A DNA stretch of 64,000 nucleotides from Agrobacterium sp. RAC06 (lineage in GTDB: Bacteria > Pseudomonadota > Alphaproteobacteria > Rhizobiales > Rhizobiaceae). The stretch is taken from contig NZ_CP016499.1 of the NCBI RefSeq assembly GCF_001713475.1, forward strand, positions 1,364,001-1,428,000, written 5' to 3'. The translations under genes and the position numbers were made by a program. The notes beneath the pieces were generated by a model. It was given only the letters and a program-made list of their open reading frames with translations. It made no database searches and was not told the origin of the DNA. Shown here one piece after another: positions 26,498 to 36,242 of the stretch; the first letter of the stretch is position 1; the number at the start of each line of letters is the position of its first letter.

Positions 26498-28858
26498 ATG
26501 TTGGACGCGCGGCGGGTCACCGCAGCCGATGAGCGGCTGCGCATCAAATTTTCGGACAGGGGTGAATTCTTCGCACGGCTCGGACGGCGGTTTTTCGGCT
26601 CGTCCTCGTCCGTTCCGGGTCAGGCCGAGGTATCCGTCCGCTCGATGCGGATCGAGACCATTTTGCGTCGGGCGATCCCGATCCTCATTCTCGCTTTTCT
26701 CGCCGTCGTGGCGCTCGCCCGCACCATCGGCATCGTCAACGAACACCAGCGCATGGCAGCGGCCGCCCGCCAGTCGACGGCCCTGATCGCAGCCACGGTC
26801 AATGCCGCGCTCGGCGAGCGGCCGGCGCTATTTGAGACCCGCAATCGCGCTGAGGCAGAGAAGCGCCTCGCCACGTACCTGGATCACGAGCATTTTGCCA
26901 ACGGTGCCCTCGTGCTGCTCGTCGACCCCACCGGCCGCGTCTTCGGCTCGTCGCCGGCAGCCGCAGGTCAGGTCGGCTCGATGCTCGTCAGCCTGCTGCC
27001 GGAGATGATGACGATCCGCAAATCCGGCAGCCGCGCCGGCGCAATCGAAACGGATCTGAACGGCGTGCCCCATCACGCGATCTTCACACCCGTCGGCACC
27101 GATGGCGCGATGATCGTCGCTGCCCATTCGCTGCAGGCTGTCGAAGACTTCTGGCGCCGCGAGCTGTCGCTCAACGTTACGCTGTTCACCTGCATCACCG
27201 TCATCCTCTTCGTCATCCTCTATGCCTATTTCTACCAGGTGAAGCGGGCCCGCGAGGCGGACGATACCTTCCTCGAATCCAACCTGCGGGTGGAAACGGC
27301 ACTCGCCCGCGGTCGCTGCGGCCTCTGGGACTTCGATCTCGAAAGCCGAAAGCTCGTCTGGTCGCGCTCGATGTACGACATGCTCGGCCTCACGCCATCG
27401 ACCCAGCCGCTGGCATTCGCCGATGCCGCCCGCCTGATGCATCCCGACGATGGCAATCTCTATGCACTCGCCCGCTCGGTCGGTCGCGGCAGCTCGCGGC
27501 ATATCGACCAGATCTTCCGCATGCGCCACGCCCAGGGCCACTATGTCTGGATGCGCGCCCGCGCCCAGATCATCTCTTCCAATACCGGCGACCTGCATGT
27601 CATCGGCATTGCGATGGACGTGACCGAACAGCACCGCCTCGCCCAGCGTTACGCCGAAGCCGATCAGCGCCTCGCTGACGCGATCGAATGCACCTCGGAA
27701 GCCTTCGTACTCTGGGACAAGAACGACAAGCTCGTCGCCTGGAACGGCCATTTCCAGAAGGTCTACGGTCTGCCTGACGACGTGCTGGTGCCCGGCAAGG
27801 AGCGTTCGCTGGTGCTCGCGGCCGCCGGCAAGCCAATCATCCAGCGCCGCATCGCCGACGCCGATGACGGCACCAATTCGCGCACCTCGGAAGTACAGCT
27901 CGCCGACGAGCGTTGGCTGCAGATCAACGAGCGCCGCACCCGTGACGGTGGCCTCGTCTCGGTCGGCACAGACATCACGCTTCTGAAGCGGCACCAGGAG
28001 CGCCTGCGTGAACAGGAACGCCGCCTGATGGCCACGATCGGCGATCTCTCCGCCTCGCAGAAGATCCTCGAGCGTCAGAAGACCGAGCTCTCCGACGCCA
28101 ACGAAAAGTATATCGCCGAGAAGCAGAATGCCGAAGCTGCCAACAAGGCAAAGTCGGAATTCCTAGCCAATATGAGCCACGAGCTCAGGACGCCGCTCAA
28201 TGCCATCCTCGGCTTCTCGGAAATCCTGCTCGCCCGCATGTTCGGCCCGGTCGGTTCGCCGAAATACGAGGAATATGCCAAGGACATCCACGAAAGCGGC
28301 AAACACCTGTTGAACGTCATCAACGACATCCTCGACATGTCAAAGATCGAGGCGGGACAGATGAAGATCCGCTGCGAAACCATTGATCTCTGCCCACTGA
28401 TTGAAGAGAGCATGCGGCTGACCGCGATCCCCGCCGAAGAAAAGAACATCACCGTCGAACAGCGTATCGAAGCCAGCCTCTCGCTTGTCGCCGACCGTCG
28501 CGCCATCAAGCAGATCCTGCTCAACATCCTGTCCAACGCCGTCAAGTTCACCGATGAAGGCGGCAAGATCGCTCTTCGGGCCCGCAAGGTTCAGGGCGCC
28601 GTGATCGTCTCCATCGCCGATACCGGCATCGGCATTCCGAAAAGCGCGCTCAGCAAGATCGGCAATCCCTTCGAACAGGTGCAGAGCCAGTATGCCAAGT
28701 CGAAGGGCGGCTCGGGTCTCGGCCTTGCCATCTCCCGTTCGCTGGTCGCGCTGCATGGCGGCTCGCTGAAGATCCGCTCCCGCGAAGGCCAGGGCACGGT
28801 CGTGTCGATGCGCATCCCGGATGTGAGCTTCGCCCAAGGCTTGAAGCGGCGCGCGTGA
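26498..28858 (+). CDS. pleC: PAS-domain sensor histidine kinase, PleC-like
   Basis: Membrane sensor kinase of 786 aa. Two transmembrane helices (about 57-77 and 228-250) enclose a periplasmic domain, then two PAS regions (about 265-385 and 395-510) and a HisKA/HATPase core. The phospho-acceptor is His561 in NMSHELRTPLN, followed by NILSNAVKF, DTGIGI and GGSGLGLAI. It has no receiver domain. Position beside glnE, on the far side from the degP/ccm block, matches what I recall for the Sinorhizobium PleC gene; PleC controls DivK/PleD and hence CtrA. The assignment is from layout and context and other PdhS-type kinases remain possible. ATG 26498 has AGGGA upstream. Confidence 0.8.
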   Translation: MLDARRVTAADERLRIKFSDRGEFFARLGRRFFGSSSSVPGQAEVSVRSMRIETILRRAIPILILAFLAVVALARTIGIVNEHQRMAAAARQSTALIAATVNAALGERPALFETRNRAEAEKRLATYLDHEHFANGALVLLVDPTGRVFGSSPAAAGQVGSMLVSLLPEMMTIRKSGSRAGAIETDLNGVPHHAIFTPVGTDGAMIVAAHSLQAVEDFWRRELSLNVTLFTCITVILFVILYAYFYQVKRAREADDTFLESNLRVETALARGRCGLWDFDLESRKLVWSRSMYDMLGLTPSTQPLAFADAARLMHPDDGNLYALARSVGRGSSRHIDQIFRMRHAQGHYVWMRARAQIISSNTGDLHVIGIAMDVTEQHRLAQRYAEADQRLADAIECTSEAFVLWDKNDKLVAWNGHFQKVYGLPDDVLVPGKERSLVLAAAGKPIIQRRIADADDGTNSRTSEVQLADERWLQINERRTRDGGLVSVGTDITLLKRHQERLREQERRLMATIGDLSASQKILERQKTELSDANEKYIAEKQNAEAANKAKSEFLANMSHELRTPLNAILGFSEILLARMFGPVGSPKYEEYAKDIHESGKHLLNVINDILDMSKIEAGQMKIRCETIDLCPLIEESMRLTAIPAEEKNITVEQRIEASLSLVADRRAIKQILLNILSNAVKFTDEGGKIALRARKVQGAVIVSIADTGIGIPKSALSKIGNPFEQVQSQYAKSKGGSGLGLAISRSLVALHGGSLKIRSREGQGTVVSMRIPDVSFAQGLKRRA

Positions 28859-28891
28859 ACGCCGGCACACTGTGAATACGAGACCTTGTCT

Positions 28892-28911
28892 CCGGCCCTT
28901 TTGAGGGCCGG
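28892..28911 (+). terminator. Hairpin after the PleC-like gene (weak terminator)
   Basis: CCGGCCC (28892-28898) and GGGCCGG (28905-28911) form a 7-bp stem. There is no real T run. A second 8-bp hairpin (28933-28952) overlaps the glnE stop. Confidence 0.45.
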
Positions 28912-28951
28912 ATCGGCTTTGCGCGAGACCTTGCGATCACGAGGGTGATCG

Positions 28952-31903
28952 CTACGCCACCACCCGCGAAAACACCTTCCTCACCGCCTTGGACAGCCGC
29001 TTCACTTCCGACTCGGCCGTTTTCATATCGGGACTTTCGGCGGCGCGTGCCACGCGGTCGGTCAGGCCGGCCGGGACATTGGCGGGATCGAAGGGGCCGT
29101 CGATGCAGAGGCGAATGACCTGCGACAGGTCCGTGTAGAGCTTGAGCGCCGAGAGGCAGATATCGAGATCGTTGGGGTCGATCAGCGTGCCGAGTGCCTT
29201 CAGAGCATCCGCAGTGGACAATTCATTGGTGCGCACGCGGTGGCCTTTGGAGGGAGCCAGAAGCGCCAGATACTGCGCGATGAACTCGATATCAACCAGG
29301 CCGCCGGGAATAAGCTTCAGATCCCATATGTCCTTTGCCGGCTTCTCCTGTTCGATCAGGGCGCGCATTTCCAGCACGTCCTTGACGGTCTTTGCGCGAT
29401 CGCGCGGGGCTGCCAGCACCTCCTCGATGATCCGCTCGGCCTCGGCCACGAGGCCTGCATCGCCGGACATCATGCGGGCCCGCGAGAGCGCCATGTGTTC
29501 CCAGGTCCAGGCCTCCTCGCGCTGATAACGGGCAAAGGCGCGAAGCCTCGTTGCGACCGGCCCCTTGTTGCCGGAGGGGCGAAGCCGCATGTCGACCTCG
29601 TAGAGCACGCCTTCTGCCGTCGGCGCCGAGAGTGCCGCGATCAGCCTTTGCGTCAACCGGGTGAAGTAACGCACCGGATCAAGCGGCTTTGCACCATCCG
29701 ATTCAGAGGCATCGTCGTCATGCTCGTAGAGCAGGATCAGGTCGACGTCGGATCCTGCCGTCAGCTCGAAGGAGCCGAGCTTGCCCATGCCGGCCAGCGC
29801 CACGCGGCCGCCAGGGATCTTGCCATGCGCCGCCTCCATCTCTGCGATGACCGCCTTCAGCGCCTCGTCGATGACGAGGTCGGCGAGGTCGGTAAAGGCA
29901 TGGCCTGCCTGGGCCCCGCCGATCGAGCCGGTCAGCAGGCGAATACCGATCAGGAACCGCTGTTCGGCGGCGAAGATGCGCAGCCGGTCGAGGATTTCCT
30001 CGTAGTGGCGCGCGCTGGAGAGGAAACTCTTCAGCCGCTGGCCGAGATAGTCGCGGGTGGGAAGTTCGACCAGGAGGCCCGGATCCAGCATGCCGTCGAA
30101 AACGTGCGGCCGCTCTGCGATGATCTCGGCAAGCCTTGGGGCAGCCGCCATGATGTTGACCATCAGGTCGAGAAGGGCGGGATTGTTGCCGAGCAGCGAG
30201 AAGAGCTGGATGCCGGCGGGGAGCCCTGAGAGGAAATTGTCGAAGCGCAGAAGTGCCTCGTCGGCCCGCCGGCTCTCGCCGAAGGCCTTCAAAAGATCCG
30301 GCGTCATCTCGGTCAGCCGCTCACGCGCTTCCACCGATTGCGTCGCCCGGTATCTACCGTAGTGCCAGGTGCGGATCACACCGGAGATGGCTTCGGGCCT
30401 CTCGAAGCCGAGACCCTTTAACGTCTTCAGCGTGTCTGGGTCATCCTGCTGGCCGGTAAAGACGAGATTGCCGGTCGCGCTCGACAGGCCCTCCTCCTTT
30501 TCAAAGAGACGGGCGTAGCGCTTTTCGACGGTCTTCAGCGCTGTTTCCAGCGCCCGCGAGAAGGCTGTCGTGTCGATGAAGCCCAGCATGAAGGCAATGC
30601 GCTTCAGTTCGGCCTCGGTCTCGGGCAAGACATGAGTCTGCTCGTCATGCACCATCTGGATACGGTGCTCGACATCGCGCATGAACCAGTAGCAGTCCGT
30701 CAGTTCTTCCGCCGTCTGCTCATCGATCCATCGCGCCGAGGCCAGCGCCTTCAACGCTTCTTCGGTCGGGCGGCAGCGCAGATCCGGCATGCGGCCGCCG
30801 GCGATCAACTGCTGCGTCTGGGCGAAGAACTCGATCTCGCGGATGCCGCCGCGGCCGAGCTTGACGTTGTGCCCCTTCACGGCAATCGCGCCGTGGCCCT
30901 TGTGCACATGGATCTGGCGCTTGATCGAGTGGATGTCGGCGATTGCTGCATAATCGAGATATTTGCGGAAGACGAAGGGCACGAGCTCTCTGAGGAAACC
31001 CTCGCCTGCCTTCAGGTCACCAGCCACCGGCCGCGCCTTGATGAAGGCGGCACGCTCCCAGTTCTGGCCACGGCCCTCATAGTAGATGAGCGCCGCTTCA
31101 ACAGGCACGGCAAGCGGTGTCGAGCCCGGATCGGGCCGCAGACGCAGGTCGGTGCGGAAGACATAACCATCTGCCGTGCGCTCCTGCAGGATGCGCACCA
31201 GACGACGCATCATCCGACCATAGGTCTCCATGGCATCGTCGGGATCCCCAAGGATCCCGACGTCCGGGTCGTAGAAGATCACAAGGTCGATGTCGGAGGA
31301 ATAGTTGAGCTCTCGGGCGCCGTGCTTGCCCATGCCGAGCACGATCAGCCCGCTGCCTTCAGCCGGATTGTCCCGGTTCTTGAGGGTGAGCTTCCCGCCC
31401 TCATGGCCCGAAAGCAGCAGATGATCGATGGTAGCAGCCACGGCTGCGTCTGCCACCGCACTCAGCCAGGCCGTGGTATCGCGGGCGGTGAAGACACGGG
31501 CAAGATCGGCAAGCGCCGTCAGAAAGGCCATCTTGCGCTTGGCGCGCCGCAGCCTCGCCATGACCTCGCCTTCGCCCGGTACAGCACCGGCGGCATCCGG
31601 CTTCCAGGCCGTGCGCGCCTCTTCGATCGCATCGACAATCTGCGGCTCGATCGGTGCCGAGACCGCATCGAGCAAAAGCGACGGCTTCAGATTGGCGACG
31701 TCGCGCAGGTAGGGAGACAATGTGAAAGCCGCAAGGATGAAGCTGCGCAGCGGCCCTTCAGCCGAAAGATGCTCGGCGAGCGCCGGCTCCTGTTTCGTCA
31801 GATCCTTGAGCAAAGCGGTGGCCGCCTTGAGCTCTGTCTGATTCAACGGACGGATTGCTCCGTCGGCCACATCGGACAATCTGCTCGTCCTGCCGTTCCC
31901 CAT
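28952..31903 (-). CDS. glnE: Bifunctional glutamine synthetase adenylyltransferase/deadenylase
   Basis: Cytoplasmic enzyme of 983 aa that adds AMP to, or removes it from, glutamine synthetase according to PII state, tuning nitrogen assimilation. The two nucleotidyltransferase-like halves are visible: GMGKHGARELNYSSDIDLV in the N-terminal half (deadenylylating) and GMGKLGSFELTAGSDVDL in the C-terminal half (adenylylating). Length matches the family (about 950-990). GGAGAGGA precedes the ATG at 31903. It is 52 bp after the histidine kinase gene and may be co-transcribed with it. Confidence 0.96.
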   Translation of the reverse strand: MGNGRTSRLSDVADGAIRPLNQTELKAATALLKDLTKQEPALAEHLSAEGPLRSFILAAFTLSPYLRDVANLKPSLLLDAVSAPIEPQIVDAIEEARTAWKPDAAGAVPGEGEVMARLRRAKRKMAFLTALADLARVFTARDTTAWLSAVADAAVAATIDHLLLSGHEGGKLTLKNRDNPAEGSGLIVLGMGKHGARELNYSSDIDLVIFYDPDVGILGDPDDAMETYGRMMRRLVRILQERTADGYVFRTDLRLRPDPGSTPLAVPVEAALIYYEGRGQNWERAAFIKARPVAGDLKAGEGFLRELVPFVFRKYLDYAAIADIHSIKRQIHVHKGHGAIAVKGHNVKLGRGGIREIEFFAQTQQLIAGGRMPDLRCRPTEEALKALASARWIDEQTAEELTDCYWFMRDVEHRIQMVHDEQTHVLPETEAELKRIAFMLGFIDTTAFSRALETALKTVEKRYARLFEKEEGLSSATGNLVFTGQQDDPDTLKTLKGLGFERPEAISGVIRTWHYGRYRATQSVEARERLTEMTPDLLKAFGESRRADEALLRFDNFLSGLPAGIQLFSLLGNNPALLDLMVNIMAAAPRLAEIIAERPHVFDGMLDPGLLVELPTRDYLGQRLKSFLSSARHYEEILDRLRIFAAEQRFLIGIRLLTGSIGGAQAGHAFTDLADLVIDEALKAVIAEMEAAHGKIPGGRVALAGMGKLGSFELTAGSDVDLILLYEHDDDASESDGAKPLDPVRYFTRLTQRLIAALSAPTAEGVLYEVDMRLRPSGNKGPVATRLRAFARYQREEAWTWEHMALSRARMMSGDAGLVAEAERIIEEVLAAPRDRAKTVKDVLEMRALIEQEKPAKDIWDLKLIPGGLVDIEFIAQYLALLAPSKGHRVRTNELSTADALKALGTLIDPNDLDICLSALKLYTDLSQVIRLCIDGPFDPANVPAGLTDRVARAAESPDMKTAESEVKRLSKAVRKVFSRVVA

Positions 31904-31955
31904 CAGCGTGTCCTCTCCCGGTCGAGATTTCTAGCGAATCTCCAACCGGGTAAGG

Positions 31956-33371
31956 TTACGACCTCATCCCGGGAAAAACCATGGTCGCGGTCAAGCCGGG
32001 ATAATCGGCATGGCTGCGAGTATCCGTCAGTTGCAGCCGGCCGCCATGGAGGGCCATGATCGCCTCGACGAGCGACAGGCCCAGGCCTGTCCCCGGCTTC
32101 GACCGGCTCTTGTCCAGCCGAACGAAACGTTTGACCACCTCGGCACGTTTGTCGGCAGGCACGCCCGGCCCCTCGTCCGAGACGGAAATCTCGACACCAT
32201 CCGTCCCCCGCGAGACTCGTACCCGGATCTCCGAGCCTGCCTCTCCCTGACCACCATACTTGATGGCATTGTCGATCAGGTTGGAAATCGCCTGTCCCAC
32301 CAGTTCGCGATTGCCGCGCACGGACAGACCCGGCGAGATCTCGCAGATCATCGTCTGGCCGGCCTCTTCCGCCACCGGCTCGTAAAGCTCGGCGCTGTCG
32401 GCCGCGATCGCAGAGATGTCGATGTCGGAAAGCTCGGCCGCAATCGATCCGGCTTCGACGCGCGAAATCATCAGCAGCGCGTTGAAGGTGCGGATGAGCT
32501 GGTCGGATTCGCCGATGATCGTCTCAAGGGCTGCCCTGCGGGCATTCGCATCATCCTCGTTCAGCGCATCGGCCGCCTTGTTGCGCAGGCGCGTCAAGGG
32601 CGTCTTCAAGTCGTGGGCGATGTTGTCGGAAACCTGTTTCAGCCCCTCGTTCAGCTGTTCGATGCGCCCCAGCATGCCGTTCAGCGACGACGACAACCGG
32701 TCGAATTCGTCGCCCGAGCCCGATACGGGCAGTCGCTGAGACAGGTCGCCGGCCATGATCTTCTGGCTCGCTTCCGAAACACGGTCGATGCGTTTCAGCG
32801 CATTGCGGCCGATGGCGAACCAGATGACGACGGCGCCGATCCCCATGATCAACAGCGCCACCATCAGCGCCTGACGTACGAGAAGTCTGAGCTTGCCTGG
32901 CTCGCCGAGATCGCGCCCAACAAGCACACGGATGCCATTGTCCAGCACGAAGACATGGCCCGTCGCCAGATGACGTTTCACCCCGCCGCTGTCGGTATAA
33001 CGCTGGTAACGGAAGGGAAAATTGGTCCAGCCCTCCTCGTCAAAGACGCCGGGTTGCAGCGAGGCGACATTGCCGGCGAGGATCTCACCGTTCGGGCTTG
33101 CGATCACATAGAGGTTCGCCCCCGGCTGGCGGGCACGCCTCTCCATGGTGCGCAAGAGCTGGTTGATGCCGCCGCGCTCGAAGGCGCCCTGGATTTCGGT
33201 CACCTCCTGGCGAAGGGCATCGCGGGTCTGGTTGTTGAGGATGCGCTCGGCGAGCCCCGTTACGTAAAAGACGAGGAAGGCGGCGCAGAGCGCAAAGAGA
33301 ATGATGTAGAGCGCAGACAACCGGACGGCCGTGGACTTGGCCAGCACCCCGATGCGGGACTTCAGCCGCAT
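31956..33371 (-). CDS. Sensor histidine kinase (HisKA, HAMP)
   Basis: Membrane kinase of 471 aa. Two transmembrane helices (about 18-38 and 165-187) flank a periplasmic domain, followed by HAMP (about 188-240). His253 in NIAHDLKTPLTRLRNKA is the phospho-acceptor, followed by NLIDNAIKYG, DEGPGVP and GTGLGLSLV. It starts 1 bp after the response regulator's stop, so the two form a pair. Adjacent degP upstream suggests envelope-stress sensing (inference). Confidence 0.92.
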   Translation of the reverse strand: MRLKSRIGVLAKSTAVRLSALYIILFALCAAFLVFYVTGLAERILNNQTRDALRQEVTEIQGAFERGGINQLLRTMERRARQPGANLYVIASPNGEILAGNVASLQPGVFDEEGWTNFPFRYQRYTDSGGVKRHLATGHVFVLDNGIRVLVGRDLGEPGKLRLLVRQALMVALLIMGIGAVVIWFAIGRNALKRIDRVSEASQKIMAGDLSQRLPVSGSGDEFDRLSSSLNGMLGRIEQLNEGLKQVSDNIAHDLKTPLTRLRNKAADALNEDDANARRAALETIIGESDQLIRTFNALLMISRVEAGSIAAELSDIDISAIAADSAELYEPVAEEAGQTMICEISPGLSVRGNRELVGQAISNLIDNAIKYGGQGEAGSEIRVRVSRGTDGVEISVSDEGPGVPADKRAEVVKRFVRLDKSRSKPGTGLGLSLVEAIMALHGGRLQLTDTRSHADYPGLTATMVFPGMRS

Positions 33372-33372
33372 G

Positions 33373-34050
33373 TCAGCCTTCGTCCTTGATCATGTAACCG
33401 GCACCGCGAACCGTCTTCAGAAGCGGCCGGTCGAAATCCTTTTCGATCTTCGAGCGCAGCCGCGACACATGCACGTCAATGACATTGGTCTGCGGGTCGA
33501 AGTGATAGTCCCAGACGTTTTCGAGCAGCATGGTGCGCGTCACCACCTGTCCGGCATTCTTCATCAAGTATTCCAGAAGGCGGAATTCACGCGGCTGCAG
33601 CAGGATCTCCTTGCCGGCGCGCTTCACCTCATGGGAGAGCCGGTCGAGCTCGAGATCGCCGACCCGGTAGGCCATGTCTTGCTCCGGTTTGCCCTTGCGG
33701 CGGCCAAGCACCTCGACGCGCGCCAGGAGCTCGGAAAAGGCATAGGGTTTCGGCAGGTAATCGTCGCCACCGGCGCGCAGGCCCGTGACGCGGTCATCCA
33801 CCTGGCCCAACGCCGAGAGGATGAGGACGGGCGTATCGATGCCGCGCTTGCGCAGCTCGCTGATGACGGAAAGGCCATCACGGCGCGGCAGCATGCGGTC
33901 GACCACCATCACGTCATAGGCGTTTTCGGTGCCCATGAAGAGCCCGCTTTCGCCGTCGCTCGCATGGTCGGCGACGATGCCGGCCTCGCGAAAGGCCTTG
34001 GTCATGTAGGCTGCAGCTTCCAGATCGTCTTCGATGACAAGTATCTTCAT
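33373..34050 (-). CDS. OmpR-family response regulator
   Basis: DNA-binding response regulator of 225 aa from MKILVIEDD. The receiver domain has Asp51 as phospho-acceptor (VVVDRMLP), and an OmpR/PhoB winged helix follows (LLQPREFRLLEYL, VIDVHVSRLRSKIE). The frame extends 27 codons to an ATG at 34131 that has its own AAAGGA site; relatives usually begin at the position chosen here, so the start is uncertain. Paired with the kinase downstream; degP ends about 180 bp upstream. Confidence 0.9.
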   Translation of the reverse strand: MKILVIEDDLEAAAYMTKAFREAGIVADHASDGESGLFMGTENAYDVMVVDRMLPRRDGLSVISELRKRGIDTPVLILSALGQVDDRVTGLRAGGDDYLPKPYAFSELLARVEVLGRRKGKPEQDMAYRVGDLELDRLSHEVKRAGKEILLQPREFRLLEYLMKNAGQVVTRTMLLENVWDYHFDPQTNVIDVHVSRLRSKIEKDFDRPLLKTVRGAGYMIKDEG

Positions 34051-34181
34051 GCGCGCGACATTAGCCTCAGCATCCGCCACCGTATAGCCGGTTTCGCCGG
34101 ACTTCGGCTGTCCTTGTTCCGCGATCCCCATGCTTCGTCCTTTCCTTGCATCTGGCGGTCGGCGACCACCGGAAACGTCAA

Positions 34182-34214
34182 GGGGCGCCGCCGGTCCTCG
34201 ACCGCCGGCGCCCC
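34182..34214 (-). terminator. Long GC-rich hairpin after degP
   Basis: GGGGCGCC (34182-34189) pairs with GGCGCCCC (34207-34214), extended by inner CGGTC/GACCG pairing. It lies between the degP stop and the response regulator. The T run is poor, so attenuation or RNA stability is as likely as termination. Confidence 0.5.
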
Positions 34215-34228
34215 TTGTCAGATCACGA

Positions 34229-35788
34229 TTAGCCCTGGGCGATCGGGAGCGCCACGAAGCGGCTGCCGCTATCCGATTCGACCTGGAAGAGCGCCCGGGT
34301 CCGGCCGTCCTTCTTCGCCTGATCCAGAACCTTCTGGACGTCAGCAGCGGACGAGACTTCCTGGTTGTTCACCGAGGTAATCGTCTCCCCGGCCTTCAGG
34401 CCCTTGTCGGCGGCGTCGCTCGACGGATCGACGTCGATGATGGCGAGCCCCTTGCCGCCATCAGCAGGGCGAACGGAAAGGCCGAGGCCCGACAGTTCCT
34501 GCTCGGCTTCCGGAGCGGGTGCGGCATCATTCTCCGTGCCGGCACTCGCAGACTGTTCCGCCGGCAGTTCACCGAGCTTGACCTCGACTTCGGTCGCCTT
34601 GCCATCGCGCCACAGCGTCACATCAACCGTGGTATCCGGGGCATAGGCGGCAATGCGGCGAGCGAGATCGCGGGGATCCTTAACCGGATCGCCGTTGACG
34701 GCAGTCACCACGTCACCCTGCTGAATGCCGGCATCTTCACCCGGCGAGCCCGCCTGCGGGGCAACAACAAGGGCACCGGCTGCCTCAGACAGGCCGAGGC
34801 TGTCGGCGATATCCTGGGTCACCGGCTGGATCTGCACGCCGAGCCAGCCGCGAGACACCGTCCCGGTTTCCTTGAGCTTGGCGATGACATCGGTTGCAAC
34901 CGAGGCCGGGATCGCGAAGGCAATGCCGACATTGCCACCCGAAGGCGAGAAGATCGCGGTGTTGATGCCGACGACTTCGCCGTTCAGGTTGAAGCCGGGA
35001 CCACCCGAGTTGCCGCGGTTCACCGCTGCGTCGATCTGGAGATAGTCGTCATAGGGGCCGGAGCCAATGTTGCGGCCACGAGCGGAGATGATGCCGGCAG
35101 TTACCGTGCCGCCGAGGCCGAAGGGGTTACCGACAGCGACGACCCAGTCACCGACGCGGACCTTCTCGTCGTCTGCGAACTTCACATAGGTGAACTTGGT
35201 GTCCGGCGCGTCGACCTTGAGCAGCGCAAGATCGGTTCGGCTGTCCTTGCCGACGAGCTTGGCGTCATATTCCTTGCCGTCGTTCATCACGATGGTGAAG
35301 GCGGCACCGTCATCGATGACGTGGTTGTTGGTAACGATATAGCCGTCTTCGGAGATGAAGAAGCCGGAGCCCTGCGAGGTCGGACGCAGGCGTCCCGGGC
35401 CACGCTCGGCGCGCGGACCACGGTCGCGCGGACCTTCCATGCCCGGACCGCCGAAATCACGGAAGAAGCGCTTCAACGGGTGATCGTCCGGCAGATCTTC
35501 GAAGCTGCGGCCACCGAAATTGAAGGAGAAATTGCTTTCGTCGGATGATGCCGGCTGAACATTCGACTGGACGCGGACGGAGACGACGGCCGGCAGCACG
35601 GCCTGCACGACATCGCCGAAACTCGGGACCTGCGGCGCGTTCACTTCGACCGGTGCGGCAAGCGCCGGAACTGCGGCGAAGGGAGCAGCCGTCACCAGCA
35701 TCATGGCGGCAAGGCTCGCGGCGGTGGAGGTCTTGAGGATCGTCTTGAGGGAGCGACCTTTGTTCTCGGACATGTGATCTACCTTCAT
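34229..35788 (-). CDS. degP: DegP/HtrA-type periplasmic serine endoprotease (Do family)
   Basis: Periplasmic protease/chaperone of 519 aa. A signal peptide (about 14-45, ending LAAP) is followed by a trypsin-like domain with His156 (TNNHVI), Asp186 (RTDLALL) and Ser261 (GNSGGP). Two PDZ domains follow (about 300-385 and 435-510), the second after an acidic Ala/Glu-rich linker. A Gly/Arg-rich loop at 112-135 precedes the protease core. Start at 35788, or at MSENKG 15 bases later. It sits between the ccm operon/parDE pair and the two-component genes; the degP-regulator-kinase block is likely one unit. Confidence 0.95.
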   Translation of the reverse strand: MKVDHMSENKGRSLKTILKTSTAASLAAMMLVTAAPFAAVPALAAPVEVNAPQVPSFGDVVQAVLPAVVSVRVQSNVQPASSDESNFSFNFGGRSFEDLPDDHPLKRFFRDFGGPGMEGPRDRGPRAERGPGRLRPTSQGSGFFISEDGYIVTNNHVIDDGAAFTIVMNDGKEYDAKLVGKDSRTDLALLKVDAPDTKFTYVKFADDEKVRVGDWVVAVGNPFGLGGTVTAGIISARGRNIGSGPYDDYLQIDAAVNRGNSGGPGFNLNGEVVGINTAIFSPSGGNVGIAFAIPASVATDVIAKLKETGTVSRGWLGVQIQPVTQDIADSLGLSEAAGALVVAPQAGSPGEDAGIQQGDVVTAVNGDPVKDPRDLARRIAAYAPDTTVDVTLWRDGKATEVEVKLGELPAEQSASAGTENDAAPAPEAEQELSGLGLSVRPADGGKGLAIIDVDPSSDAADKGLKAGETITSVNNQEVSSAADVQKVLDQAKKDGRTRALFQVESDSGSRFVALPIAQG

Positions 35789-35954
35789 CTGTTCTTCTGA
35801 CTGGAGCCGCCGGACAACCCGGCGGTGGGAAGCGGTGGATGAAGTGAGATATAGGGGGCGTCACGTTACGGCGAACTGTACGGCAGATGAATTCTTCGTA
35901 ATCTTTGGCGAAAGCTTGGACGGGATTTGACCCCATCTCTGACCAGAGCTATCA

Positions 35955-35971
35955 TCCGTATTACAAACGGA
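35955..35971 (+). promoter_or_regulatory. Inverted repeat upstream of parD-like gene (putative operator)
   Basis: TCCGT (35955-35959) and ACGGA (35967-35971) separated by 7 bases, ending 10 bp before the antitoxin ATG. It overlaps the ribosome-binding region, as antitoxin operators often do. Short arms, so tentative. Confidence 0.35.
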
Positions 35972-35981
35972 GCAAAAAGCG

Positions 35982-36242
35982 ATGTCGAAACAGCATCTGT
36001 CAGATCCGATCACACTTCGCTTGCCACTTGATCTTCTCGGCGAAATCGAAGCTGTGGCCGGCGCCCGTGAACGCAGCCGCAGCTGGGTCATGGTACGGGC
36101 GTTGAAGGCCTATATGGCTCAGGAAGGCCGCGAGATCCTTGAGATCGCGCAGGCACCCAGGGCGATCGCCGACGGTGAGGTGACGGACGCCGATGATGTG
36201 CTCGCCGAACTGAACGCCATCATCAAGGGTGCCGCGGCGTGA
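35982..36242 (+). CDS. Ribbon-helix-helix antitoxin (CopG/ParD type)
   Basis: Small DNA-binding antitoxin of 86 aa. The N-terminal PITLRLPLDLLGEIEAVA is the ribbon-helix, followed by RSRSWVMVRALKAYM. The C-terminal half would bind the toxin. The toxin start overlaps its stop (GTGA). The pair lies on the opposite strand to its neighbours, between ccmH and degP. Confidence 0.85.
   Translation: MSKQHLSDPITLRLPLDLLGEIEAVAGARERSRSWVMVRALKAYMAQEGREILEIAQAPRAIADGEVTDADDVLAELNAIIKGAAA

Noticed and set aside
33373..34131. Longer response-regulator start at 34131
   Set aside because: Not excluded, but the added 27 residues precede the conserved MKILVIEDD start; kept as an alternative.
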